A stretch of DNA of 64,000 bases from an uncultured Bacteroides sp. (GTDB lineage: Bacteria > Bacteroidota > Bacteroidia > Bacteroidales > Bacteroidaceae), in contig CALADS010000074.1 in the NCBI GenBank assembly GCA_937890825.1, forward strand, positions 186,001-250,000, written 5' to 3'. Numbering within the stretch: the first letter of the stretch is position 1; every line of letters starts with the position of its first letter. Made by a program: the position numbers and the translations under genes. Below are positions 26,380-36,319 of the stretch, in pieces. The notes beneath the pieces are model-generated. The model worked only from the letters and a program-made list of their open reading frames with translations, was not told the origin of the DNA and made no database searches.

Positions 26380-28104
26380 TTACCATCCCGGATTCTGTGT
26401 CAGGTTAGGATTCTTGGCGCATTCGGTCTGAGGAATCGGGAAAAGATACATTTTGTCGTTCCACTGGCGAGGCACCGATACACGGGTGTAAGAGAAGGAC
26501 TTGTCGGGATTCATCGTAATCTTCATCTGGTCGATAGAAGTAAAGAATTTATCCCCTTCTTTCCAGCGGCGCACATCCCAGAAGCGATGGCCTTCGAAAG
26601 CCAGTTCCACCATCCGCTCGTTCTGGTATTTGGCCCACCATTTTTCTGAGTCCATACCTGCCGGAAAGTCAGGCATCTTACTGCGTTGGCGGGTCTTGTT
26701 CACAAAGGTATTGGCCGGTTGCGGGAATTCACTATCATTCTTGTAGGCATCGTTGCCGAAGTATCTAAACAGGGCTTCCGCATAGTTCAGGTAGAATTCT
26801 CCCATACGATACGTAATCCAAGTATGGTAAGCCGTAGTGGGTTGTGCATTCGTAGTATTGATGGCACTCTGGCAATACTTCTTCAGGTAATAGCCGGTAG
26901 GCGTACCTCCTGGCAGCGGCTCTGCGTTGGCACCTCCCTGATAAATCTGCAACCCGCCTTCATCGGTATTCCAATTGGGCCACTTGACATCGCCGTTCTT
27001 GGCAATGGTGGCGTAGAAACGCGGGTCGCGACCTTCATAATTAGGTTGTTCGTCGTTTTTGTCTGGACGTTCACCGGTTTTCTGGAATTCATACGCATCC
27101 ACCAACGTCTGCGTGGGGCAGTTGCCTCCCTTGCAGTTTTCTAAACCGATGGGGAAGTTGTTCTTCTCAAAGGAATTGTTGGCACGATTGGCACGGCAGG
27201 CAAAGATAATCTCGTCGATGGCTTTCTTATAGCTGTCGGCAGCCCACAACATCTCATATTTATCAATCAATTTCATGCGCGCAGCCTCGCACACTTCAAT
27301 CAGTTCCTTATGAGCCTGGGCAGCGCGGTGCCACAGGTCTTTATAGCCTTCTGAGCCCTCAGAATGAGGATTGAACAGCGGACTGGCGGCATAAAGTGCC
27401 GTACGAGCCTTCAGTGCCAGCACTGCCCGCTTGTTGGCACGTCCTGTTTCAGCAGCCTCACCCGACGGAAGCAAGGTGCCCAAATCATTATAGTCGGGAA
27501 TAATGAGATCTTTGATGGCATCGCACTCACCGATAATCCAGTCGAACACTTCCTGCACAGGCTTGCGGGTCAATGTATTGGCTTCAGAAGCAGAAAGCAG
27601 GTGGTCGGTAAAAGGAATATCGCCATACTGACGCGCCAGATTGAAATAGAAATAAGCGCGCAGGAAACGAACTTCGTACTGATAATTGTTGTAGCGGTTC
27701 ATTTCTGCCTTATAGTCGGACAGCTGCTCGTATTCTTTAAACTCCAATCCGGTGAAGTTCTCCAGATAATCGTTGCAGTTGGCAATGGCCTTATAGCTGG
27801 CATTCCACACACTGCTTTGCGCATTCACCGGACTCCACACACCGTTGTAGAAATACTCGATGGAATTTCCGGTATAGGCATATTGCGATTCATCGGTGGC
27901 AGAACCCATCACAGCACCGCTGTAATTGCCAAAATCGGCATCCAGCGACTGATAGATATTAGATACCAGACCGCCCACGTCATAGAAAGTACGTTTCACA
28001 TAGTCGGCATCGTAAGGATTATATTCCGAATAGTCCATTTGATCGGCACAGGCAGACAATGCGCAAATGCCCAGGACGCCGTATATCAATTTATTCAGTT
28101 TCAT
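26380..28104 (-). CDS. SusD/RagB-type glycan-binding lipoprotein, second copy
   Basis: Surface lipoprotein that forms the lid over its SusC channel and binds the incoming oligosaccharide. The 574-residue protein has lipobox LSAC near residue 18, the N-terminal helical (TPR-like) region, and the typical C-terminal end with FPIPQTECAKNPNLTQNPGW. It lies 24 bp after the stop of its SusC partner and 33 bp before PL11. The ligand is inferred to be RG-I from context. Confidence 0.93.
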   Translation of the reverse strand: MKLNKLIYGVLGICALSACADQMDYSEYNPYDADYVKRTFYDVGGLVSNIYQSLDADFGNYSGAVMGSATDESQYAYTGNSIEYFYNGVWSPVNAQSSVWNASYKAIANCNDYLENFTGLEFKEYEQLSDYKAEMNRYNNYQYEVRFLRAYFYFNLARQYGDIPFTDHLLSASEANTLTRKPVQEVFDWIIGECDAIKDLIIPDYNDLGTLLPSGEAAETGRANKRAVLALKARTALYAASPLFNPHSEGSEGYKDLWHRAAQAHKELIEVCEAARMKLIDKYEMLWAADSYKKAIDEIIFACRANRANNSFEKNNFPIGLENCKGGNCPTQTLVDAYEFQKTGERPDKNDEQPNYEGRDPRFYATIAKNGDVKWPNWNTDEGGLQIYQGGANAEPLPGGTPTGYYLKKYCQSAINTTNAQPTTAYHTWITYRMGEFYLNYAEALFRYFGNDAYKNDSEFPQPANTFVNKTRQRSKMPDFPAGMDSEKWWAKYQNERMVELAFEGHRFWDVRRWKEGDKFFTSIDQMKITMNPDKSFSYTRVSVPRQWNDKMYLFPIPQTECAKNPNLTQNPGW

Positions 28105-28128
28105 TCTTCAAATAGTTTATTTACATGA

Positions 28129-30993
28129 TTAAAAACCAATCTTCACACCTACCACTACACTCTTGGTCAGAGGGTTGGTGGTTCCCAAAGCCTCGGGATC
28201 GGCCACATCGATGTGATCGAAGCAAAGCAAGTCTGTACCGCGCACATAGAGCGTAGCGCTTCCCAGCACCTTCGTTTTCTTCACCAGCTGTTCGGGGAAC
28301 TTATAATACAATTCCACATTACGCAGTTTCAGGAAAGAACGGTCGGCCAGCCACAACGTACTGTTCTGATAGTTGTTGGCATTGCTCTGAGAGCTCAGTC
28401 TCGGATAACGGGCATCCGGGGTATTCTCAGTCCAACGGTTTTCGTAATAATGCGTAGAAAGGTTGGTGTTGTTAATCAAAGGCCAGAACATGCTCTTGGT
28501 GTTCAAGATAGCCGAATAACGACCGGTTCCCTGGAACATGGCATCCACGCCCAAGCCTTTCCATTCAGCTCCCAGGTGGAAGGAATAATAGATTTCGGGG
28601 GCCGTGGCACTGTAGCCGATGGCGGTAACGTCGTTGCCATTGATCACCTTATCTCCATTCACATCCACATACTTGATGTCGCCCGGCACTACAGTAGAGA
28701 AATTCTGCGGATAGCTGGCTTCCACCTCTGCTTTGTCGGCAAAGAGTCCGTCGGATACCAGACCGAAAATCTGATTCAGGCGATGACCCGTACGACGCAA
28801 GTTACCGTACAGGCGAGGTTCTTCCATCTGTTCCTTGATTTCATTGCGAGTGAAAAGGAAGTTGGTACCTGCATTCAGTTTCCAGTCACCTATCCGCTTG
28901 GTGTAGTTCAATCCCATTTCCACACCCCAACTGTCTACGATACCTGCATTCTCGTACGGAGCATCCATACCCAATACAGAAGAATACAGTCCGTCGGTAG
29001 CCACCCAGATGTCTTTTCTGCGCTGATAGAATCCTTCCACATTCACATCCAGGCTCTTGAACAGAGTAGCGTCCAGACCTACGTTGTACTTGAAAGCTTT
29101 CTCGTGCGTAGAATTGTAAGAAGCCAGACGATTGATGTAAGTGCTTCCGAAAGAAGATTCATAGCCGGCATCGAACAGGTAACGGCTACCTGTGGTGGTA
29201 TAGATTTGTTCCCAGTAATTATATACATTGTTGCTGCCGTCCTTAGGCAGATAATCGGCATTGATGACACCGAACGAAGCACGCAGTTTCAGAAAATCAA
29301 TCCAGTTGACATTCTCCATGAACTGTTCTTCCGACAATACCCAAGCGGCAGACAGTGTAGGAGAGAAAGACCACTTGTGTCCCGGAGCCAACAGATTAGA
29401 AGCCGAACCTACCAAGGCCAAATCTGCGTAATAGCGGCGGTTGTATCCGTAGTGGGCAAACCACGATACATTCTGGCGGTAGATGGAGGTATTGACTCCA
29501 TAGCTGTCTTTGAACTCGTACTCCCACTTCAACTGTGAATATACGTCGTGCTTGCCGAAACTACGGGTATAGTCAAATCCTCCGGAGAAATTAAACTGAC
29601 GGGCCCACTGGTTGATGTCGGCACCTGTAGCCATTTCGCCCTGCGTACCTCCGGTTACCACCGTATAGGTAGGACCTCCTGCACTGGCATCCTGCCAGTT
29701 GGCTGTATAGCCTTTATAGGGGAACGTACGGCTGTGGTCTTCCCAAATGGAAGAGTAGTTATCGTAGGCCAAACGGAAATGGGCACCCAATCCCTTCAGC
29801 AAACCGGACAGATCTTGCGACAATGTTAAATCAGCCAACAAGCTGCGGGTATGCCCTTTACTGTAGGCTGCACCCTGCGACAAGGCCACCGGGTTCATGG
29901 TGCCTGCCCAAGTAGTGCTGCCTCCCCAAGTACCGTCTTCCGTGCGAACCGGAAAAGCAGCCGAAGGAAGCGAATAGACCAAATCCCATAAATCAATGCT
30001 GGAAGTGGCCGGACGGCTCGATTCAGAAAGCGTACCTAGCAAATTAAGTTTCAACTTGGTGGTACTGGTCAGGTCGATATCCAGGTTGGTGCGCAGATTG
30101 GCACTGGAGTATTTATCCTGTGTGGAGTAGCCATCATTCATACCGGTGTTTGCTACAAAACCTTTATCGGTAAGCAATCCCAGCATGGCGTAATAGCGGA
30201 ATTTCTGTCTGCCACCGATAAACTCTATGTTGTAGCGATTAGACACTCCATGATTACGGAAAGTCTCATCAATCCAATCTACATTCGGATACAGATAAGG
30301 CAACATGTTATTGACATTATGGGCCACACCGTCTACTCTGCCGTAGCGGAAGGCATCAATCTCATTCTGCGTATAGCGCGGTGACAACCCTTCATAACCA
30401 CGTGCTTCGTTCATGGCTTCTGCATACACAGCCGCATCTACAAACTCCGGACGGCGCGACTGGAAATTAATCACATGGTCGTAAGAGAAGTTGATTTCAC
30501 TGCTGTTGTACTTGCCTCGCTTCGTAGTAATCAGGATGGCACCGTTGATAGCTTTATATCCATACAAAGCTACGGCAGCCGCATCTTTCAATACAGATAC
30601 AGAAGCCACTTCTTCCGGCGATACCAGACTCATGTCGCGCTCCAGACCGTCTACCAACACCAGCGGAGAACTGCTGGAAAGGCTCTGCAATCCGCGAATG
30701 TAGAAAGTAGGGTCGGTGCTGGAATAATTGCCGGCATTCTGCAGGGTCATCAAGCCCACTCCTTGTCCAAACAACGTATTGGAAATGTTTTTAGAAGTCC
30801 GGTTACTGAACTCCTCATTGTTTACGGTAGAAATGGAAGCCGTGGATTCATGGCGGGAAAAGAGGCGTTGCACGCCTACATCCACCGTAGCTGAATCCTG
30901 GGCCAGTTTTCCGTTATCATTTATGTTTTGGGCGACCGACGGCATACCGAAAGCTGCCATCAGAGCCAATACCCATAGTTTATTATTTTTCAT
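28129..30993 (-). CDS. SusC/RagA TonB-dependent transporter, second copy, short N-terminus
   Basis: Outer-membrane channel for active uptake of oligosaccharides. Signal peptide 1-21 (ends PSVAQ). The plug domain begins near residue 55 (STASISTVNNEEFSNRTS), with FYIRGLQSL and PLVLVDGLERDM; a 22-strand barrel follows and ends VVVGVKIGF. Unlike its neighbour it lacks the CarboxypepD_reg-like domain normally found before the plug, which accounts for its 954 residues against 1064. It is in the same operon as the first pair, 36 bp after SusD copy 1. Confidence 0.93.
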   Translation of the reverse strand: MKNNKLWVLALMAAFGMPSVAQNINDNGKLAQDSATVDVGVQRLFSRHESTASISTVNNEEFSNRTSKNISNTLFGQGVGLMTLQNAGNYSSTDPTFYIRGLQSLSSSSPLVLVDGLERDMSLVSPEEVASVSVLKDAAAVALYGYKAINGAILITTKRGKYNSSEINFSYDHVINFQSRRPEFVDAAVYAEAMNEARGYEGLSPRYTQNEIDAFRYGRVDGVAHNVNNMLPYLYPNVDWIDETFRNHGVSNRYNIEFIGGRQKFRYYAMLGLLTDKGFVANTGMNDGYSTQDKYSSANLRTNLDIDLTSTTKLKLNLLGTLSESSRPATSSIDLWDLVYSLPSAAFPVRTEDGTWGGSTTWAGTMNPVALSQGAAYSKGHTRSLLADLTLSQDLSGLLKGLGAHFRLAYDNYSSIWEDHSRTFPYKGYTANWQDASAGGPTYTVVTGGTQGEMATGADINQWARQFNFSGGFDYTRSFGKHDVYSQLKWEYEFKDSYGVNTSIYRQNVSWFAHYGYNRRYYADLALVGSASNLLAPGHKWSFSPTLSAAWVLSEEQFMENVNWIDFLKLRASFGVINADYLPKDGSNNVYNYWEQIYTTTGSRYLFDAGYESSFGSTYINRLASYNSTHEKAFKYNVGLDATLFKSLDVNVEGFYQRRKDIWVATDGLYSSVLGMDAPYENAGIVDSWGVEMGLNYTKRIGDWKLNAGTNFLFTRNEIKEQMEEPRLYGNLRRTGHRLNQIFGLVSDGLFADKAEVEASYPQNFSTVVPGDIKYVDVNGDKVINGNDVTAIGYSATAPEIYYSFHLGAEWKGLGVDAMFQGTGRYSAILNTKSMFWPLINNTNLSTHYYENRWTENTPDARYPRLSSQSNANNYQNSTLWLADRSFLKLRNVELYYKFPEQLVKKTKVLGSATLYVRGTDLLCFDHIDVADPEALGTTNPLTKSVVVGVKIGF

Positions 30994-31029
30994 ATCAGTG
31001 TACTAATGTCTATTATACTCATGTTCACA

Positions 31030-33045
31030 TTACCAACCGGGATTCTGAACCAGTCCATATCCCTTATTGACTTCTGTCTGCGGGAAAGGTGACAAATACC
31101 ATTTGGGATCAAATCCACGGGTCCACCATACACGCTCGCGGTTGTGAAGTCTGAACTTTTCATATTCAAACTCAGAGGGCTGAACGGCACCTTTGTTTTT
31201 ACCATTTTCATCGGTACCTTCTCTCCAGGGTTTCTCCAGACGCGAACCGTCGGCAGCCAGACGATAAATCAACAGACCGTGCAACGGAGTTTCAAAGCGG
31301 TCGGCGCGTTTGTAGCGAATCAGGTCGAAGTAACGGCTGTCTTCCAGTCCCAATTCACAGGCACGTTCGCGCAAAATTTCTTCCAGCAATACCTCCTTGT
31401 TGGCGGCAGCTTCCGGACAGAACGTTTCCAATTTGCCCAAGCCTACACGAGCGCGGACTTTGTTCACCCACTCCAGTGCAAGCGAGAAATTGTTTTCTGC
31501 TTGCAGCAATGCTTCGGCATAAGTCAGATAAAGGTCGGACAGACGCAACGCTACCCAATGGATGGGCTGACGCTGGTAGTCGCTGGCGCTGAGGTAGTAT
31601 TTCATATTTTCATAACCGGTGGCATAGCGTCCGTTTTCCAGTTTGGAATTGGTACCGGCATCCGAACCGCCTACCCACAATTCATAGCTATCACCGCTCA
31701 TATTGGGTGAAGACCATCCCAAGTTTTCGGGTATGTTGTTCACAATCACCGATTCATACAGACGAGGGTCGCGCGTCAAATCGAAGTTCACCAATGACTG
31801 ACCGTCGTCGGCCAGAGAGCCTTTGAGGAACATCTCATTCAGGCGGCCTTCTGATTCTGTTTCATCCCAATTAAACGGACGGCCGTCTTTCCAGGGGAAC
31901 ATTTCCACATACTCCTGGGTCGGGGTGTAAGAGTTACGTCCGTTATCGCACCAGGTACGCCAGATGTAGGTAGTAGAACCACCCGGCCGTTCGTATCCAG
32001 CCACGCGAACGGAATGCAATACCTCGGGACTATCCAGATTAATGTACCCCATTCGATAAGCATAACGATACTCGGTAGGTGTAGGGTTGTTGGATTCTGC
32101 ATAGTTCAAGTCGTAGAAGCCTTTAGACTCAATGGCCTGGAAAAGGGTGCGGCAATGCTTCAGGCAAGTAGCCCACAACTCATCGCGCTTGCCGCCATAC
32201 CACACCAGATGGTTCTGCTCGGCTTCACTGTGTCCGCCGGCATAGCCCTTGGTATCGTTGAACAGCGGAGAAGCGGCAAACTGCCATAACTTACAGCGCA
32301 AGGCCATGGCACCGGCCAGCGTCCAGTGACCGCTGTCGGAGGTAAAGTCAGCCCCTTGGTAAGCCCACTTCAAAGCACCGGAATTGATAGCCTCTTCCAG
32401 CAACTTATCCATGAAATTCACGGTTTCTTCTACCGTGGCACGCGGCAGATTGTAACTGCCTTCTGTACCGGTGAACGATGAAGTAACCAGCGGCAGACCG
32501 CCGTAATGGCGGAACATATCGAAATAACGGGCAGCAATCAGACACTTGGCCTCGGCCTTCATCTGTGCCTTTTCTTCCTCGCCCATACCGGGTACGCGGT
32601 CGATATTCTCCAGCAACAACCAGCACCAGCGAACCGTTTGCCACACCACTTCGCGCGTATAGCCGAAGATATCGCCACGTTTCCCATAGTTGGCCGTGTG
32701 CGTACCGCTGTAATAGCTGTTATAGATAGTGGTAGCCGAATAGTGCAGCTGCCAGCAATCGGTCAGCGCATCGAACTTACCCGTATAGGGGTTGGATGAA
32801 TCGGGAAAATCATCCAAATCGGCATTTACATAAGGCAAGCCGTAATACTGACGGCTGTAGCAGGTAGCCAGGAACTGGCGGGTATAGATGGCACTGTTGA
32901 AGATGGTATCTTGTGTAGCCGTACCACCCGGAGCCTTTTCCAAAAAGCTGTTGCCGAACTTAATCTCGTCTACGCAAGAAGAAGTTCCCAGGCAGAGTGC
33001 TCCGCCCATCAGGGCACCGACCATCCATTTATATCTTTGTTTCAT
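31030..33045 (-). CDS. SusD/RagB-type glycan-binding lipoprotein, first copy
   Basis: Cell-surface partner of the SusC at 33072-36266. It has a lipobox TSSC near residue 24 and SusD features, including the helical RALYQAEAKCLIAARYFD-like segment (here EAKCLIAARYFDMFRHYGG) and the terminal SPFPQTEVNKGYGLVQNPGW. At 671 residues it is longer than usual (about 550), with the extra length in the ligand-facing middle part, so it may bind a larger or more branched oligosaccharide than copy 2. Confidence 0.93.
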   Translation of the reverse strand: MKQRYKWMVGALMGGALCLGTSSCVDEIKFGNSFLEKAPGGTATQDTIFNSAIYTRQFLATCYSRQYYGLPYVNADLDDFPDSSNPYTGKFDALTDCWQLHYSATTIYNSYYSGTHTANYGKRGDIFGYTREVVWQTVRWCWLLLENIDRVPGMGEEEKAQMKAEAKCLIAARYFDMFRHYGGLPLVTSSFTGTEGSYNLPRATVEETVNFMDKLLEEAINSGALKWAYQGADFTSDSGHWTLAGAMALRCKLWQFAASPLFNDTKGYAGGHSEAEQNHLVWYGGKRDELWATCLKHCRTLFQAIESKGFYDLNYAESNNPTPTEYRYAYRMGYINLDSPEVLHSVRVAGYERPGGSTTYIWRTWCDNGRNSYTPTQEYVEMFPWKDGRPFNWDETESEGRLNEMFLKGSLADDGQSLVNFDLTRDPRLYESVIVNNIPENLGWSSPNMSGDSYELWVGGSDAGTNSKLENGRYATGYENMKYYLSASDYQRQPIHWVALRLSDLYLTYAEALLQAENNFSLALEWVNKVRARVGLGKLETFCPEAAANKEVLLEEILRERACELGLEDSRYFDLIRYKRADRFETPLHGLLIYRLAADGSRLEKPWREGTDENGKNKGAVQPSEFEYEKFRLHNRERVWWTRGFDPKWYLSPFPQTEVNKGYGLVQNPGW

Positions 33046-33071
33046 AACTGTAATCTGTCTTTAAATCTGTT

Positions 33072-36000
33072 TTAAAATCCTACTTTCAAACCCAAGGTAT
33101 ACGTCTTGGACAAGGGGTAAGACGGTGCATTGCTGGCTCTGGCCTCAGGGTCGCCCCACAAATACGGAGTGAAAGTCAGCAGGTTATAGCCACTCAATGA
33201 CAACTGACACGTCTTCATACCCAACTTCTTCATCCAGGGGAACTGGAAGTTATAGGAGATGGTCAATGTCTTCAGACGCAAATACTTGGCATCCTGTTCA
33301 TACAGCGTACAAGTGGCGTAGTTGTTGTCGGCATGGTCTTGCGTGGCACGAGGATATTTGGCACTCTGGGAAGGATTGTCTTCCGTCCAGGTGTTGTCCA
33401 GGTGATAGGCCAGCAAACCACCGGCATTGTTGCCGGCACTGGAAACGAACGGCCGGCGGAACACATCTGAAATCATACGGCTCACGTTCCAGGCACCGGT
33501 CCATTGGGTATTCACTTCCAGATTCTTCCAGGAGAAGCCCAGGTTCAGACCCACCATGTATTCCGGGTCGTCAGTATAGCCATAGTCACGGCTCATATCG
33601 TTGGAGTCGATTTTACGGTCACCGTTCAGGTCGACAAACACGGCATCACCGTTCTTCAAGGCCACAGAGTGTTCGGGGAACGGACGGTGGAAAGTCTGTT
33701 CATACAAGGCCGGTGTCTGCTCATCGTAGTAACGCCAGAACACGTATTGGCTGCGTGCGCCGATGCGGTGTCCTTTTTCATACAGGTAATTCCACAGTTG
33801 GGGAGCTTCGCGCTTCTCTACGATTTCATTCTGGTTATAAGAGAGGTTGGCACTTACCCAATAGCGGAAGTCATTGCCAATCTTGTCGTTCCATTTCATG
33901 GAGAGTTCCCAACCCCAGTTGTTTACCTCACCCATATTGGAATAAGGCTGGGCAAAACCCAGGATGCCGGGTGCCATGCCGTCTTGCAGCAGAATGTCCC
34001 AACGGTTTTCGCGGTAATACTCTACGGTGGCCGACAGACGATCGTCCAGGAAGTTGATGTCGATACCATAGTTCTGCTTGAAGGCCTTTTCCCAAGTCAC
34101 CGAAGCATTGTTGATGGCTTTCTCATGGGCACCCTTGCTGATGGTAGATACCGTACCGCCCGCACCGAAGATGTAACCGTAACTGGAGTCTACTCTGTTG
34201 TTGCCATAACCGGAGTTGCTTACGCCGCCGTCGCTGTTGGGCACATACGGATTGGCGGTATACATAAAGCGGCTTCCGCCGATTTTGTCGTTACCCACCA
34301 GACCGAAAGAGGCACGCAGTTTTAGGAAGGTAACCCACGGTTTCAGCGGTTTGAACCAGCTTTCCTCACTCATCACCCAGCCCACTGATGCAGCCGGGAA
34401 CAAGGCGAAGCGTTTGTCGGGGGCAAAGTTTTCGGAACCGTTATAACCCATGTTGGCCTCTACCAGGTAGCGGTTCTTCCAGTCATACGTCACACGGCCC
34501 ACCAAACCCACGTAGCCACGGGGAATATCGGAATACGTGCTGGGGTAATACTCCTTAGACTGGTTATAGAGCAGCAAGGCACCCACCGTGTGGTCGCCAA
34601 ACGTGCGGTTATAGTTCAAGCCGGCTTCCATGTACCAGTTACGGGCTTTTCCGCGAGATACGCTGTAGCTTACGTTGGTATATTTGCTGCCGTCTATCGG
34701 ACGCAAGCCTACACTACCATCATCCTGCAGCACAGGAGTATAGGTTATATCCGTACCGCCCGATAAAGTCTTATAGACCGAGAACGAGCTGTTATAAGAC
34801 CCTTTAATCTTGAACGAAAGTCCCTTCGTGATGAAGTCCAGCTTCTGGCTCAAGATAAGGTCGGCATTCAGCGAGTTGTTGTTGTTATGCCTTGCACCGC
34901 CACCGTAATAGGTAAAAGGGTCGGTATCGCCCACAAACGGCAGGTTCAAACCGTCGGACTGTGCTTCCGTGGTGCTGTACACCAGTTTGTTATCGATAAA
35001 TCCGGCACTTCTGAACGGAGTGGCGTAATAGATGTTTCTAATCAGACCGCTGGATTTCTGACTTGTCTTAGGACTTTGAGAAGTATTGACATTACCGGCC
35101 ACGTTCAATGAAAGCGTAGTGGTCTTGGTCACATCAATATCCAAGTTACTGCGGTAGTTGAAACGGTTGTACTGATAGCTGCTCTTATAAGGAAGGTTGA
35201 ATTCATTGAACAGACCTCCCTGGGTATAGGCACCGGCCGAAATGAAGTAACGTACCTTCTCTGTACCACCGGATATATTCAAGTTGTGCTGTGTCTGCAG
35301 GGTGGCATCCCCCAAGATATAATCCACCCAGTCGTGACTGGGGAAACGGATGGGGTCGGAACCGTCCTTGAATTTCTGTACCACCCTATCGTCGAATTCC
35401 GGAGTCTTACCATCATTGCGCTTCATCTGGTTATGAAACATGGCATACTCGTAAGAATTGGCAGTCTCAATCATCTTGGTAGGCATCTGTACAGAAGCCG
35501 ATGTGGTGAACGAAATATGTGCCTTGCCTTCCTGGCCACGCTTGGTAGTAATCAGGATAACACCGTTGGCACCCCGCACACCGAATACAGCCGTAGCCGA
35601 AGCATCTTTCAAGATAGAGATAGACTCGATTTCGTTCGGGTCAATATCATTCATGCTGCGCTCCACACCGTCTACCTGCACCAGCGGCTTGGCATCACCC
35701 CAAGTGGCCTTACCGCGGATATAGATTTCGGCGGCATCGGCACCCGGCTCACCGGATGTCTGTACCGTGGTCAGACCGGCCATCTGACCTCCCAGCACAT
35801 TCGATACAGAACCGATGGAAGTACGGGTCAACGCTTCATTCTTCACACTGGCCACTGCACCGGTCATCGTTACTTTCTTCTGCACACCATAGGCCACGAT
35901 TTCCACTTCCTGCAGAAGGGTGGCATCTTCCTGCAGAACTACTTTCATATTGTTTTTGGCTGTCACCACCTGATCGGCGTATCCAATGAAAGACACCTTC

Positions 36001-36266
36001 AGTTTCGCTCCAGCCTTGGCATTCAGTTTAAACACACCGTCTATATCGGTGATGGTACCTATTGTGGTACCCTCTACCAATACATTGGCACCAATTACCG
36101 GCTCGCCTGTTTCATCTACCACTACTCCCTTGATGATACCCTGCTGCTGCACCGTTTCAACGGCTGCCACTGCCTGGCTCTGGCCATTGAAGGCAGGTAC
36201 CATAGAAAAAGAGAGAAACAGCACGGCTGGCAATGTGACTCCTTTTATAAAATTTCTCTTATTCAT
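33072..36266 (-). CDS. SusC/RagA TonB-dependent transporter, first copy
   Basis: Outer-membrane importer of oligosaccharides. After the signal peptide (about 1-35) comes a CarboxypepD_reg-like domain (about 44-118; GVVVDETGEPVIGANVLVEG), then the TonB-box region, the plug (about 135-245; IYIRGKATWGD, LVQVDGVERSMNDI, GVRGANGVILITTKRG) and the barrel ending YTLGLKVGF. At 1064 residues it is the standard long form. It is followed by its SusD partner after 26 bp. Confidence 0.95.
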   Translation of the reverse strand: MNKRNFIKGVTLPAVLFLSFSMVPAFNGQSQAVAAVETVQQQGIIKGVVVDETGEPVIGANVLVEGTTIGTITDIDGVFKLNAKAGAKLKVSFIGYADQVVTAKNNMKVVLQEDATLLQEVEIVAYGVQKKVTMTGAVASVKNEALTRTSIGSVSNVLGGQMAGLTTVQTSGEPGADAAEIYIRGKATWGDAKPLVQVDGVERSMNDIDPNEIESISILKDASATAVFGVRGANGVILITTKRGQEGKAHISFTTSASVQMPTKMIETANSYEYAMFHNQMKRNDGKTPEFDDRVVQKFKDGSDPIRFPSHDWVDYILGDATLQTQHNLNISGGTEKVRYFISAGAYTQGGLFNEFNLPYKSSYQYNRFNYRSNLDIDVTKTTTLSLNVAGNVNTSQSPKTSQKSSGLIRNIYYATPFRSAGFIDNKLVYSTTEAQSDGLNLPFVGDTDPFTYYGGGARHNNNNSLNADLILSQKLDFITKGLSFKIKGSYNSSFSVYKTLSGGTDITYTPVLQDDGSVGLRPIDGSKYTNVSYSVSRGKARNWYMEAGLNYNRTFGDHTVGALLLYNQSKEYYPSTYSDIPRGYVGLVGRVTYDWKNRYLVEANMGYNGSENFAPDKRFALFPAASVGWVMSEESWFKPLKPWVTFLKLRASFGLVGNDKIGGSRFMYTANPYVPNSDGGVSNSGYGNNRVDSSYGYIFGAGGTVSTISKGAHEKAINNASVTWEKAFKQNYGIDINFLDDRLSATVEYYRENRWDILLQDGMAPGILGFAQPYSNMGEVNNWGWELSMKWNDKIGNDFRYWVSANLSYNQNEIVEKREAPQLWNYLYEKGHRIGARSQYVFWRYYDEQTPALYEQTFHRPFPEHSVALKNGDAVFVDLNGDRKIDSNDMSRDYGYTDDPEYMVGLNLGFSWKNLEVNTQWTGAWNVSRMISDVFRRPFVSSAGNNAGGLLAYHLDNTWTEDNPSQSAKYPRATQDHADNNYATCTLYEQDAKYLRLKTLTISYNFQFPWMKKLGMKTCQLSLSGYNLLTFTPYLWGDPEARASNAPSYPLSKTYTLGLKVGF

Positions 36267-36319
36267 ATTGTTAGTTTTTCATGTATAAGTAATAGAATGA
36301 GACTTATACTACCTACTGA

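Noticed and set aside
28213..29538. 441-codon plus-strand frame opposite SusC copy 2
   Set aside because: Antisense to a well-supported SusC gene; no recognisable family.
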